The notes under the pieces were generated by a model. That model searched no databases and had not been told where the DNA came from. It saw nothing but the letters and a program-made list of their open reading frames with translations. From Paramacrobiotus metropolitanus (taxonomy: Eukaryota > Tardigrada > Eutardigrada > Parachela > Macrobiotidae), in the NCBI RefSeq assembly GCF_019649055.1, contig NW_026570229.1:806001-870000 (forward strand): a DNA stretch of 64,000 nt, given 5' to 3'. Shown in pieces: positions 10,701 to 18,209 of the stretch; within the stretch, counting starts at the first letter, position 1; each line of letters opens with the position of its first letter. The translations under genes were made by a program, and so were the position numbers.

Positions 10701-12638
10701 ACTTCGACGGTTAGTACGAGGTCACACATGGACCCGAAAACGATTAGACCCAGAACCGCGGAGCCAGGAAGCCTAGCGGAGGCTCTTGAGAGAGGGAAAA
10801 AAGCAAAGAGCGAACCAACAAAGTTGGAAAAGAAAGGAAAAGAGGCCATGAAAATCGACGCATTGGCAATGGCCAATTACATCGAACCGGATGGAGAAAG
10901 TAAACTCGATTACTCGGGAGATGAAGCAGAATTCGAAGATCCAGACAGTGATAATATGACCACGATTGACGAAATTATTGATGCGTTCAATGGAGCGGAG
11001 AAGCACTTTACACGAGTAAGAACCACATCAGTAACGTCCAAATTCAGAACGGGTTTAAAGAAATACCTGAGGAAGGATAAACACCGTAGTTTTACCAAAC
11101 AGAAATTCGATGTGGTATTGGAATACGCTCGGAATGCGGGAAAACTTCTCCAGAAACATCCGAATTTCGCGTATAAGGCTAAACTATTCAGACCGTCAAG
11201 CTCGGACAAGTCGCTGACGACTCCAAATGAAGACACCTCAATGCGAGTAGAAAGGGCAGTCGCGGGAATGACAAGCCCGTTGGGGTCAACGAGTCACCGG
11301 ATCAGCCAATACATTAACGCCGTGTGGAATGACGGAAAGGGACTGATAAAGGAAATCGACACGGCCACTGAACGCGTGTTGCCCAGGATGATAAAACAGA
11401 ACATCCTCTCTACAACAAACGCACATAAAGGTTACCCGATTCGATATACGAGAGTAGGCCTGATACCGCCGGAAAAACAAGTCCACTGTCATATGTCCGA
11501 GAGTCAGGAGATGGATAAGGTGCCATCGAGTGGAGATCCAACAACTCCCATACTGAATCGGATCGCGCAGTTAACAGCGGAGGAAGAAACAGTTCGGGTT
11601 AAAGCACAAGCACCGAAAGTGTCGAAAAAGAAGGGACCCATGGATACTGAATCGGAAGAAAGTGACGATGACAAATCAGCCCCAACGCCTTTGGAACCGG
11701 CGACAGAAAAGCCTAAAGGTCAAGAGACATCTGGAACTGTGACGGAAGAAACTCAACCGAAAGGTCATGGGACTTCAGAAAAACGGGAGAAAGAAAAGGT
11801 CATGCTCCCAATGGACAAGGCAGCGGCAGAAGCAGAAGCTGCATCTGCGCGACAGGTGTACCAGAAATCATTGTTCACACCATTGAAGGAGGCTTTTGAG
11901 AAAGAGCGGCCGAAGTCAGCAGATGAAGTGGGAGGTCACGAGACTTTACCACAGAAGGAGAAAGCTGATGAACCGAAATCGGCACAGTCATCATCTGGTT
12001 CAATGGCGAAATTGAGGATTGACGAAATGGAGACAACTGACCCAACGGACTCGGCAATATCCCCCCAGAAAACGGAGACTAGCGGTACAAAAACGAAAGA
12101 GCCGACAGATTACACGTTAGGAGCACCGTTGGATGTTAATAACCGGACATGGAACGAAGTCCAGGCGGCGATTCAGATTAACAGAGCACACGAGATGCTC
12201 GGGACGGAACTGAAAAGACAAGTCGCCGAAAATTCTAAAGGAAGATCGTCACTCAGCATGAGCGAGCGAGTCCTTAAACGGGCGTATAAGGAAGGAAAGT
12301 TGGGATGCAAATATAACAAGGACAACAAAGTTATTTACTACCTTCCGAAACAGGGCACGGACCGCACACCCAGACTTAAAATGGAGCTGGAGGCCTGGAA
12401 GATAGCCATCACAGATGTGGCTTTGGACGCCATTGGTGGTACCAACGGAGCGTCTTGGAATGACCTTTCGAACTTCATGGCCGTCCATTATGAACTGGGA
12501 GAATTGAACATTGAAAACGATAAAGAGTGGATCAAAAACGCCATTGAAGCTCTGATCGCGGAGAATGCACTGCATATTAATAAGGACGGCCGAGTGGACT
12601 TCAAACCGTATAACCCGCCGGCGAAAGAGTCCGAATGA
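7725..12638 (+). CDS. Retroelement accessory ORF3, 1637 aa, unknown function
   Basis: The start is a good ATG 17 bases after an acceptor-like site. The N-terminal about 200 residues are rich in Gly, Pro, Gln and Tyr (disordered). A compact region follows at about 245-360. Residues about 493-605 and about 638-747 are two diverged copies of one domain: each has a beta-rich half with a TARIVD or TAVIVD signature and a helical half with LIQMMKH or LISMMRH. Residues about 750-1050 are acidic and Lys-rich (bipartite nuclear-signal-like stretches). At the C-terminus, about 1465-1630, two segments beginning TWNEVQAAI and SWNDLSNFM resemble winged-helix or linker-histone folds. There is no signal peptide or membrane segment, so this is not an envelope protein. 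I recognise no family. A nuclear or chromatin role is only an inference from composition. Confidence 0.85.
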   Translation: MDRLERQNSENSDSESIGNPLKASTPKRMEGEYGYDTSYGEGSKSSAGTAQNEPGQGGYYGSPQYYVYHDPGQQTTYQDTVNWVHHGLPAGTQYSGQITSAPYQPHPGAYTPPMGPPQVMGPTRMLMPPPQQTTPSRFMGHGGFGGMLTTQSQRSSPILPPFPESGGLSLLDIGTPRMRTPQQLGAQRFLRNSPQKGGRRGGNRFDSPRPRGVLPSLGPNLEQVGPDGLRATPPGEPTVHDYSPKLPLDMKEDDARLNVIVGNEEGLTAADTTAIGDFNRMCRDLYRIHMRVEDEHAFYGRLMSLDAIIKAVHIAMKEKTKSIEVKRKELAIRIASMKQYHPALTNRKWPPMIEKIQIFLKTIPKEREPPASSAAGPSRASVEAPVEEMSDSALLETKRKIETELTERAERSRASSTAGSVRGRTSSVTEPSSGTVKSGKRVRSPTTSPKESDKKERRTKKVTTSKPPIPVGRKSAPPTPPDPEAASVRLPKCRTFTVKYTGTDHNERKVTARIVDKRTNKEIESYNPLADKSVKTEIGERAKTEVNKALQFIPPEERHNPRVLIQMMKHVVSKVAVEENAWIRIKVGTNDDHLAYTYTVDGKLLTKERIRPKPTADPDPSKRTLDDYESILKYTDGTCRKVTLTIHYGDGTTECITAVIVDPITGDPIPYAPWDVSEESAEHANREALEQLWNLIPVSQRQDPLVQANTLISMMRHRAEIDEAHFRLTRKMENGAYKTVFYDAKKNPLWEIVTQGQTKETPHLEGQALDPAQEGGAGEMAEASVAEKAGTESTRRPSELEESEEEEANDDSAEEQADEDDDRAEEPEEDKQPPKVVVKPRKAAKLEEAMNREKVKKGEFLKKRKEEEDKKKKSGDESESTSARKKKGERKKKDEPSSHDVEILDESVGEAEERSSVPIIPKKFVIESATSKSKVTEPEPSTSKGKVIAVKQIVPVVISASTPKERREKGMREKAKRETSRESEASEVSLPSTSTVSTRSHMDPKTIRPRTAEPGSLAEALERGKKAKSEPTKLEKKGKEAMKIDALAMANYIEPDGESKLDYSGDEAEFEDPDSDNMTTIDEIIDAFNGAEKHFTRVRTTSVTSKFRTGLKKYLRKDKHRSFTKQKFDVVLEYARNAGKLLQKHPNFAYKAKLFRPSSSDKSLTTPNEDTSMRVERAVAGMTSPLGSTSHRISQYINAVWNDGKGLIKEIDTATERVLPRMIKQNILSTTNAHKGYPIRYTRVGLIPPEKQVHCHMSESQEMDKVPSSGDPTTPILNRIAQLTAEEETVRVKAQAPKVSKKKGPMDTESEESDDDKSAPTPLEPATEKPKGQETSGTVTEETQPKGHGTSEKREKEKVMLPMDKAAAEAEAASARQVYQKSLFTPLKEAFEKERPKSADEVGGHETLPQKEKADEPKSAQSSSGSMAKLRIDEMETTDPTDSAISPQKTETSGTKTKEPTDYTLGAPLDVNNRTWNEVQAAIQINRAHEMLGTELKRQVAENSKGRSSLSMSERVLKRAYKEGKLGCKYNKDNKVIYYLPKQGTDRTPRLKMELEAWKIAITDVALDAIGGTNGASWNDLSNFMAVHYELGELNIENDKEWIKNAIEALIAENALHINKDGRVDFKPYNPPAKESE

Positions 12639-12920
12639 AGGGGACGAGTGTAATAGGCAGCGAGTAATGAACCCTGCTTATTACAGAAAAGCATAAAATA
12701 GTTAAAAACGAATGAGAAAAGTTTTGCGGAAGATTGAGAGTGAAAAGGTCAACTCGAGAAGTAGCAGCAATAAGACTAATAGAAAAGGTCACAGTAGTCA
12801 GAAAGTGCTGATAACGTGAGAAAGGTCACCACGTTATAGCGATAGAGAGGGATACAGGAGCTAGGAAAAGTCTCAGCTCAGTAACGGAATAGGCGTAAAA
12901 ATGCTAGAGAAGCCTTGATA
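12639..12920 (+). other. Spacer between ORF3 and ORF4
   Basis: This about 280-base spacer carries three AAAGGTCA copies (12744, 12784, 12821) within 85 bases, one of the densest clusters in the element. TGCTTATTACAG ending at 12686 is acceptor-like. A five-codon upstream ORF starts at 12901 (ATG) and ends with TGA at 12916-12918, two bases before the ORF4 ATG at 12921, an arrangement that would permit termination-reinitiation. Confidence 0.5.
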
Positions 12921-14342
12921 ATGGATAAGATGGAAAAGATTAACGTGGAAAAGTTACTTGATGGATTGTTTTCTGATTGCAGATTCAAAACGGAGAAAAT
13001 GGCACAGAAAGGTCAGGCCACTCCTAAAAGCTCAGGATCCGCATCGGAGATAAACAGATCTACGGGCTATAACCCAAAGTGTCCGGACTGTTTAAGGAAT
13101 AACAGAAAAGTTGATAAGAAGTTCCCGTGCTACACATGTGTTCACAAGTTGGGGGACCCACACATCGTCTCACTCGTGGGACTTATGGAAGCCAAACGCG
13201 GGAACATGGATGTCTTTCGAAACCTCATCAGTGCGAGGAATTACGGCAGTATCCCAGTTGAAGAACGAATGCTACTGGAGGATCGTTACCGGGAAGCGAT
13301 CCAGAATAACGAAAGTGGATGGGACGAGACCTTGGAGCCGTTAAAATGCCCACAAACGGACGCATACCGAAAGAAATTTGAGGAGGAACAGGAAAAGATG
13401 CGGCAGCAACAGTTGGAGGACGAACTCCGGGCAAAGATCAATGCGGCTAACCAAAAGGCGAGCGAACAGGCTGCACGAGAGGCGCTGCCAAACCCGTCGA
13501 GTTCAAATGTACCGACAGCCAGCCTCAACGAAGATGAAGCACAGCTGACACGTCAGTCTCTGATTATTCAGATTGATACGCTGACGAGTGATCCGGCCGC
13601 TATGCAACAGGAACTATTTGATGCACTGTTGCGGGAAAAGTTGAGACTGCAGAAGGGTTTCGCTCCGGCACCATACATAAGGAAGGCAGTTGAAGAACGT
13701 ATGGAGGAGCTACGCAAATCCCGTCAGAATGAGAGTAATGTTCTACAGGCGCTCAGAGGATTCAGACGAGATGACGTGTTCACACGGCCCCGTTCCCCTC
13801 CGCATAGAGAAAGGTCACGCGGACATTCAAGGGAACACGAGCGAATCTCTGAAAGGCGGAGCGAAAGGTCACGTGAACATTCTCGTGAAAGGACACGGGA
13901 TTACCGCAGCGAAAGGTCACGCGAACGTTCCCGTGATCGCGATTACCGTGGCGGAAGAGGATGGGTGCGCCATGGAAACGAGATAACTGAGACAAGCATT
14001 CAGCGGAAAATCGATACGGCAAAGATCTTGGCCGCGACAAGAGGACGTGAAGAGCAACGGCGTGCGGAGACTTACCGTACAGAGCCTGAAAAGAAAGGTC
14101 ATCAGGTGCCGTTGGAAGTTGGATTCCGCAACCGCAATGTTAGAATGTCAACACCCGAAAGGTCATGGGATAAAAGGCGCGAACACACGCGAAATCGAAC
14201 GCCAGACCCACAGGATAAACGATGGCAGGAAAGAGCAAGGTATTATGCGGGTTTTGAATCTGGCGCAAGCAAAAGGTCATCGAGCGCAGAACGGGAAGAT
14301 TCACCCCCGAAGTATCAGCGGATGGAATCAGTGTTCATGTAG
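12921..14342 (+). CDS. Retroelement accessory ORF4: zinc-ribbon-like plus RS-rich protein, 473 aa
   Basis: I place the start at the ATG at 12921; the upstream TTG is not needed. Near residues 53-72 a C-P-D-C ... C-Y-T-C arrangement (two CxxC pairs 13 residues apart) suggests a zinc ribbon. A Glu/Gln-rich coiled-coil stretch follows at about 150-200. Residues about 290-345 are an Arg-Ser/Arg-Glu/Arg-Asp domain of the SR-protein type (repeated RERSR and SERSRE), and the C-terminus is also RS-rich. Proteins of this composition usually bind RNA or splicing factors, so a role in RNA export, splicing control or packaging is plausible but unproven. The gene lies between ORF3 and ORF5 on the same strand. 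Seven AAAGGTCA copies lie inside it; those in the RS part encode E-R-S or K-R-S. Confidence 0.8.
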   Translation: MDKMEKINVEKLLDGLFSDCRFKTEKMAQKGQATPKSSGSASEINRSTGYNPKCPDCLRNNRKVDKKFPCYTCVHKLGDPHIVSLVGLMEAKRGNMDVFRNLISARNYGSIPVEERMLLEDRYREAIQNNESGWDETLEPLKCPQTDAYRKKFEEEQEKMRQQQLEDELRAKINAANQKASEQAAREALPNPSSSNVPTASLNEDEAQLTRQSLIIQIDTLTSDPAAMQQELFDALLREKLRLQKGFAPAPYIRKAVEERMEELRKSRQNESNVLQALRGFRRDDVFTRPRSPPHRERSRGHSREHERISERRSERSREHSRERTRDYRSERSRERSRDRDYRGGRGWVRHGNEITETSIQRKIDTAKILAATRGREEQRRAETYRTEPEKKGHQVPLEVGFRNRNVRMSTPERSWDKRREHTRNRTPDPQDKRWQERARYYAGFESGASKRSSSAEREDSPPKYQRMESVFM

Positions 14343-14413
14343 TGGAGTCCGAAGATGATATGATGATCGGTTCAGCCGCGGTCGGCGAAGAAATGGTCCG
14401 ACAGTGATTTCGA

Positions 14414-14692
14414 ATGAACGCGAACCCCGATACAGTCGACATGGTATATGATATGCGCGACACCGATGAACAAAAGACGGAAATCTGCCGATACATGGGG
14501 ATTGAAGACGATTCGGCGGATGCAAATAAGATTCACACAATTCTCAATCAGCTGCGTCACTTTTTATTCGATTCGGGCTATGCGAAAGAAATTAAAGAGG
14601 GAGTGGAACAAGGAATTTTCCGTCAATTGTACATTCCCCGCGACTCAGCAAGGGATTGTTACCTCCCTATCCGACGAAACGGATTTACATAG
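14414..14692 (+). CDS. Accessory ORF5, N-terminal frame
   Basis: It starts at an ATG 72 bases after the ORF4 stop. About 80 residues of plausible folded protein (acidic start, then HTILNQLRHFLFDSGY) run until the frame loses protein character near 14650 and stops at 14692. The downstream frame is shifted +1 relative to this one and takes over around 14640-14670. No known domain was recognised. It is probably the N-terminus of the protein continued in the next entry, joined by a programmed +1 shift or broken by an indel. Confidence 0.55.
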   Translation: MNANPDTVDMVYDMRDTDEQKTEICRYMGIEDDSADANKIHTILNQLRHFLFDSGYAKEIKEGVEQGIFRQLYIPRDSARDCYLPIRRNGFT

Positions 14693-15563
14693 CCTATTGG
14701 ATTTGAATTTGTTGGACGTGCCACTGGATACGACTGACCCAATCGGGATGACACAATTCTATTATAGAGATTATCCCGAACGACAAGAATATGTGGCTCA
14801 GTTTGTCTTACGACATGTGAATCCAGCCTTCAAGTTGCTTGCAGCAAGAGCATCGATCGGATTACACTTGGATCCTAAAGACCATGCCGCAAGAAGGATG
14901 GGGCAGAAGGTCTTCGCTGCGAGATTGGCACACTATAAGACACAGAACCAGTTGGTGTCAAATACTATGAAGGACGATATCCCACCGCTCTTCCGACCTC
15001 ACGTGGCGAAATTGGGAGAACCGATGGAACATGTCGGGATAGCCCATACGGCGAGAAAGGCGTTGAAAAAGTGCAAGATACGAATGGAAAAGGGCAATCT
15101 TACACAACGCCATGCCTCCCAAGTGGAAGAGAGGATTAATAAGATTAAAGACACCATGGGAAGCGACTACGTCGAACCTTTTGACGGAGTTGAAATGTAC
15201 ATCGACGAGTTCCTTGTAAAGAAAAGCGATCGGCGCCCAGAATGCGCTCCTAACCAGATTGGACGACGTGGCCTACGGAACCAGCAACTCCGCGATAACC
15301 TCGCCGACGTGCAACGGAGATTGGCGGATGACCCTAACAACCGGAGACTCCGGTTGGAGGAAAATGACGCACGCCATCGAGTCGAGGCGGTTAAAAGAAG
15401 TCGCCAAGGTAAAGGCCGTGGTCAGCGAGAAGTTGACCCGGAAAAGGTCATGGCAGTTGATTCCATGGAACCAATTGACCGGACGTCTGACCGTAATCAA
15501 CCGGAAAACGCTAAGAGGCGCCCGCCAAGAGATGGCGAGGGCGACTCAAATGAAATGGAATAG
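14448..15563 (+). CDS. Accessory ORF5, C-terminal frame
   Basis: The frame is open from 14448, but real protein character begins only near 14650 (SLSDETDLHSLLDLNLL), so the first about 65 codons are probably a shadow of the preceding frame. The body is helical and basic; the last 120 residues are very rich in Arg, Asp, Asn and Gln (coiled-coil-like RRLADDPNNRRLRLEEND), then a charged disordered tail. It is the last ORF before the non-coding 3' region. No family was recognised. By position and charge it might be a nucleic-acid-binding accessory protein, but this is inference. Confidence 0.6.
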   Translation: MICATPMNKRRKSADTWGLKTIRRMQIRFTQFSISCVTFYSIRAMRKKLKREWNKEFSVNCTFPATQQGIVTSLSDETDLHSLLDLNLLDVPLDTTDPIGMTQFYYRDYPERQEYVAQFVLRHVNPAFKLLAARASIGLHLDPKDHAARRMGQKVFAARLAHYKTQNQLVSNTMKDDIPPLFRPHVAKLGEPMEHVGIAHTARKALKKCKIRMEKGNLTQRHASQVEERINKIKDTMGSDYVEPFDGVEMYIDEFLVKKSDRRPECAPNQIGRRGLRNQQLRDNLADVQRRLADDPNNRRLRLEENDARHRVEAVKRSRQGKGRGQREVDPEKVMAVDSMEPIDRTSDRNQPENAKRRPPRDGEGDSNEME

Positions 15564-15753
15564 TGTTGATCGTCAGGACCAAACTATTAAAAAGGCGTCA
15601 ACGGCATATGTCGGTACGCCAGAAAAATGGAACAGGGTGTTGTATATAAGGGCGTTATGACTTGTTTACATAAACCGTATTCGTGTATTTGTTGTTTTCA
15701 GCATTTATAGCACAGAATCAGAAAGGATAAAGAAATCATGTGGAGCATCGATT
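15564..15753 (+). other. Start of 3' non-coding region with acceptor-like site
   Basis: There is no convincing ORF. TTTGTTGTTTTCAG ending near 15701 is a strong 3'-splice-site look-alike but no coding sequence follows it, so it may serve an untranslated exon or nothing at all. Confidence 0.3.
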
Positions 15754-16262
15754 GGGGTTGAAATTGATTCGGTCTATAAAGCCGGCCCCAAAGGAGTTGC
15801 TACGGCAGTTAGCCGGCTCTCCTCCTTACGCGATTCAGTGTTATAAATTGGCAAGAGAAACTACGGTAATCAAGCCGGATCTCTTGCATACGAAAGTGGG
15901 CCACAAGCGGCGAAAAAGAGAAAGACAACAGGTGGAAATATTAATGAGGTGAATTTGATGCGGCAGCCAGCCGGCCTCATTAGAGTTGCTACGGTAAACT
16001 ATGCCGGCAATCTCTCCGAGCGATTCAGTGTTGAAAATTAACGAGAGAAATAGCGGTAACCAAGCCGGATCTCTTGTACCGAAGTTGGGCCACAAGCGGC
16101 GAACAAGAGTTAATGTGGAATGTGGAATGTGGAAGTGGAATGTGGAAGATTAAATGTGGAAGCGTCGTGGGGTTAATTTAATACGGTAGTTAGCCGGCCC
16201 CATCAGAGATGCTACGGTAAACTTTGCCGGCACTCTGGCCGCTCGAGGCATATTGAAGTTGG
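15754..16262 (+). repeat. Tandem about 190-220-bp repeat, 2.4 units, in element 3' region
   Basis: Units start near 15754, 15946 and 16169 (spacings 192 and 223; the third is cut off). Each has a GGGGTTGAAATTGAT-like head, a TAGCCGGC(C/T) core, a GAGTTGCTACGG segment, and in the first two also GCGATTCAGTGTT, AAGCCGGATCTCTTG and GGGCCACAAGCGGCGAA. A short (GTGGAAT)n run at about 16121-16160 enlarges the second unit. Repeated GCCGG/CCGGC could form local hairpins. Position between the last ORF and the 3' LTR suggests a cis-acting RNA or regulatory role. Confidence 0.75.
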
Positions 16263-16784
16263 ATGTGCGACGGAAAGGTCAACTTAAAAGTTTTACCAGG
16301 GGGGCAAGCGAAGAAATGCTTGAAAGTCGGTACAAATCGGCTAAGTTCCTCCATGACCTTTAATGGAAGTTTGAAGAAAAGTTGGATGACCCTTGGGATC
16401 ATTACCGCCCAAGAGAGTCACCGTATCGGAATTCAAGTCGCATGACCTTTTGGGACCATTAACCCATAACGAGTCGCACATCTCAACGGATCATCTCAAT
16501 AAAGGATGACCTTTATCAGGGAGGAAGCGAATTACGCTTGTCTACATGACGTCCCTCCATGACCTTTAACGGATCTCATTTTTAAGTCGTACAATTGATA
16601 CGCACCGTATTCCAAAGATGAAGCAGTATTCCTAAGTCGTACTTGATACGCACCTGATTCTCAAGCGGATTGTGATTACAAGTCGCATTGCGGATGCGCG
16701 GACTTGCTCAACGGAGCGGAATGGGCCAAAGTGCAGAAAACGGTGGACAGGACCTGTGACCTTTACGAGTCAGAAATGGAGGAT
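16263..16784 (+). other. Octamer-rich 3' non-coding tail of giant element
   Basis: No ORF. Six exact copies of the element's octamer lie here, five of them as TGACCTTT (16354, 16443, 16507, 16560, 16757) and one as AAAGGTCA (16274). This reverses the strand bias of the coding part. Two blocks share the pattern GGG(G)(A/C)GGAAGCGAA ... TCCATGACCTTTAA, suggesting a diverged duplication. A purine run AGAAATGGAGGA at about 16772-16783 is the best candidate polypurine tract. Confidence 0.55.
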
Positions 16785-17500
16785 CCTAGTCTACATTTGA
16801 TTAATACTTTTGTTGATCTTTTTAACTGTTGATCTGTTTTGTATTAGAATTGATATGGAATAGTATTTTTTTTTATAAATGGATCTCTTTATTCACATCG
16901 TATTAAATGGAATTGTGCCTTATGGAATTGATGTGATAAATGGAATAAGAGAATTTGATGTTTTCGAGCACGCACAGACACCGGCGACCGTCTTTTCGTG
17001 GATTCGGGAGTGTGTCCAGCCTCAACGGAGCTCGGCATCCCCCCAGAGGCATGTGAGACGAGGCTCACTAGCGTTCACGTTAGTGGCGCTAGGCGCTACG
17101 CCTTTGGATTACGGTCTGTGTTGTGTCTCGCTTCTGATTGGCTTGCGCTTTATTAGTGGGCGCGGCTTAGCACGTGCTGCACAGTGTTACACACTGTTGA
17201 ATTGGCTCTACGATTTGTGATCGAGCTGCGCCGATCGGTTGTTGATTTTCTGTGCTCCAGACTTTCAATAATATTAAAAGTCAGCGATTACGGTGCGACG
17301 TTTTGTGTTTCCGCATAGTTCGCGAACCAGATCGTTTCGCTCACTCCACAGGATCTATCCCGTTTAGGTCTCTGTCCCTGGATCCATTCTGGATCTAGCT
17401 TTAGAGGCGGAATCGTACAGGATCTCTTCTCTAATTTACTGCTACCATTTAACGTTTTTTTTCACTACTCGGTAATAGTTATTAAACTTCAGATTATACA
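16785..17500 (+). repeat. Putative 3' LTR of giant element
   Basis: It follows the candidate polypurine tract and ends where sequence flanking the kinase intron begins. It is non-coding, contains an AT-rich start, a GC-rich middle, AATAATATTAAAAG near 17269, and repeated GGATC motifs at 17340-17430. The 5' LTR lies outside the window, so neither border nor the terminal dinucleotides can be confirmed. Confidence 0.45.
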
Positions 17501-17577
17501 AACATGATCATTTAGCGGCTGTGAGCATGATCCCAGAATGCCCTTTTCCAGTTCGTTTCTTGTTCTGGTGGTAGATA

Positions 17578-17862
17578 CACGTGTGTAACCGGCAAAATCG
17601 TCCGGACGGATGAACCGTCCGCCGGACGCTTTCGCCTGTGAGCCGGCAAAAACGTCCGCCATAAATTTTATCCACCCAGTTTTTTCTGCTCTCCTTGATT
17701 TTGTGAATCCCGGACTGTACATTTGAGGGCGGACACTTTTGCCGGACTGTATTCCGGGGGTGGACGTTTTCTCGGACCGCCGGACGGTTTCGCCGGCTTA
17801 CAGGCAAAAGCGTCCGGCGGACGGTTCATCCGTCCGGACGATTTTGCCGGTTACACACGTGA
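17578..17862. mobile_element. MITE with about 80-bp terminal inverted repeats
   Basis: Bases 17579-17639 are the reverse complement of 17801-17861 with almost no mismatches, and weaker pairing extends about 20 bases further inward. The ends are the palindromic CACGTGTGTAACCGG and CCGGTTACACACGTG; the arms are CG-rich with repeated GTCCGGACGG-type motifs. There is no ORF. The element sits just inside the intron of the neighbouring minus-strand kinase exon, a few bases past the donor. Target duplication is not clear, so the superfamily is undecided. Confidence 0.85.
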
Positions 17863-17867
17863 CCTAC

Positions 17868-18209
17868 CATCGTACAACGGCATCACAATCTCGACGGATA
17901 GCTTTTCTCCCAATTGTTTCACTGAGAAACACATGTATCGGACAACGTTTGGATGGTCCATTTGCAGCAGTTTATTGAAGCGTTCCAAAAGGCTTGTTAA
18001 GGATGCAGTATCGCGTTCTATGAGGTGGACCACTTTAACTGCGACTGAATCACCAATCATCACGCTACCATCCAAATTTCCTTTCGCAGTGACCGTGCCT
18101 GGGAAAACGATGCCGAAACGACCGCTGCCCAGTATTTCCCGTTGTGAATAGTGGTATTTGAAGTCGCTGCCACCTTGATACAAAGTTGTGGCGTCCGTTT
18201 CCTGACCAT
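17868..18209 (-). pseudogene. Orphan exon of a protein-kinase-like gene (N-lobe)
   Basis: This exon encodes the kinase N-lobe: a Gly-rich loop (LGSGRFGIVFPGT), the beta-3 lysine in VAVKVV, helix C and an HPNVVRY motif. The acceptor is AATCAG at its 5' side and the donor GTAGGT at its 3' side. It is 342 bases with 2-nt and 1-nt end phases, exactly like exon 3 of the intact gene at 35859-37725, so the two are paralogues. The rest of the kinase domain should lie to the left, where instead there are a MITE and then the giant retroelement. Either the intron was expanded enormously or the gene is dead. I see no matching upstream exon to the right. Confidence 0.8.

Larger units (their letters stand above)
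63..16764. repeat. Dispersed AAAGGTCA octamer array (60 exact copies, both strands)
   Basis: Exact AAAGGTCA starts on the + strand include 63, 113, 231, 395, 737, 935, 1225, 1390, 1632, 1926, 2235, 2845, 2968, 3165, 3446, 3631, 4525, 5284, 5374, 5416, 5458, 5856, 6334, 7173, 7659, 8182, 8953, 9104, 9248, 10462, 10523, 10559, 11715, 11760, 11795, 12744, 12784, 12821, 13008, 13810, 13864, 13912, 14094, 14158, 14272, 15443 and 16274. The complement TGACCTTT starts at 1880, 2458, 3110, 3266, 5497, 6660, 7282, 12461, 16354, 16443, 16507, 16560 and 16757. About one copy would be expected by chance. The following base is C in 25 of the 47 forward copies. All three codon phases are used inside ORFs and copies also lie in spacers. 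The octamer contains AGGTCA, the nuclear-receptor half-site core. Counts were made by eye. Confidence 0.9.
1..17500 (+). mobile_element. Giant Ty3/gypsy-type LTR retroelement, 5' end outside window
   Basis: The order protease, RT, RNase H, integrase identifies a Ty3/gypsy-type element. The first ORF is already open at base 3, so gag and the 5' LTR lie to the left. Beyond integrase there are about 8 kb of further ORFs (7725-15563), about 1.2 kb of repeat-rich non-coding DNA and a putative 3' LTR, giving more than 17 kb in the window alone. An ordinary metazoan Ty3 element is about 5-9 kb. All long ORFs are intact apart from one frame change near 14650 and the gag-pro/pol junction, so the copy looks young. 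The right border near 17500 is inferred from where sequence continuous with a kinase intron begins. The octamer AAAGGTCA is spread through the whole element. Confidence 0.85.

Noticed and set aside
16879-17220. 113-codon ORF inside the putative 3' LTR
   Set aside because: Begins in AT-rich non-coding sequence, has no domain character, lacks the octamer-linked codons of the element's ORFs and overlaps the likely LTR.
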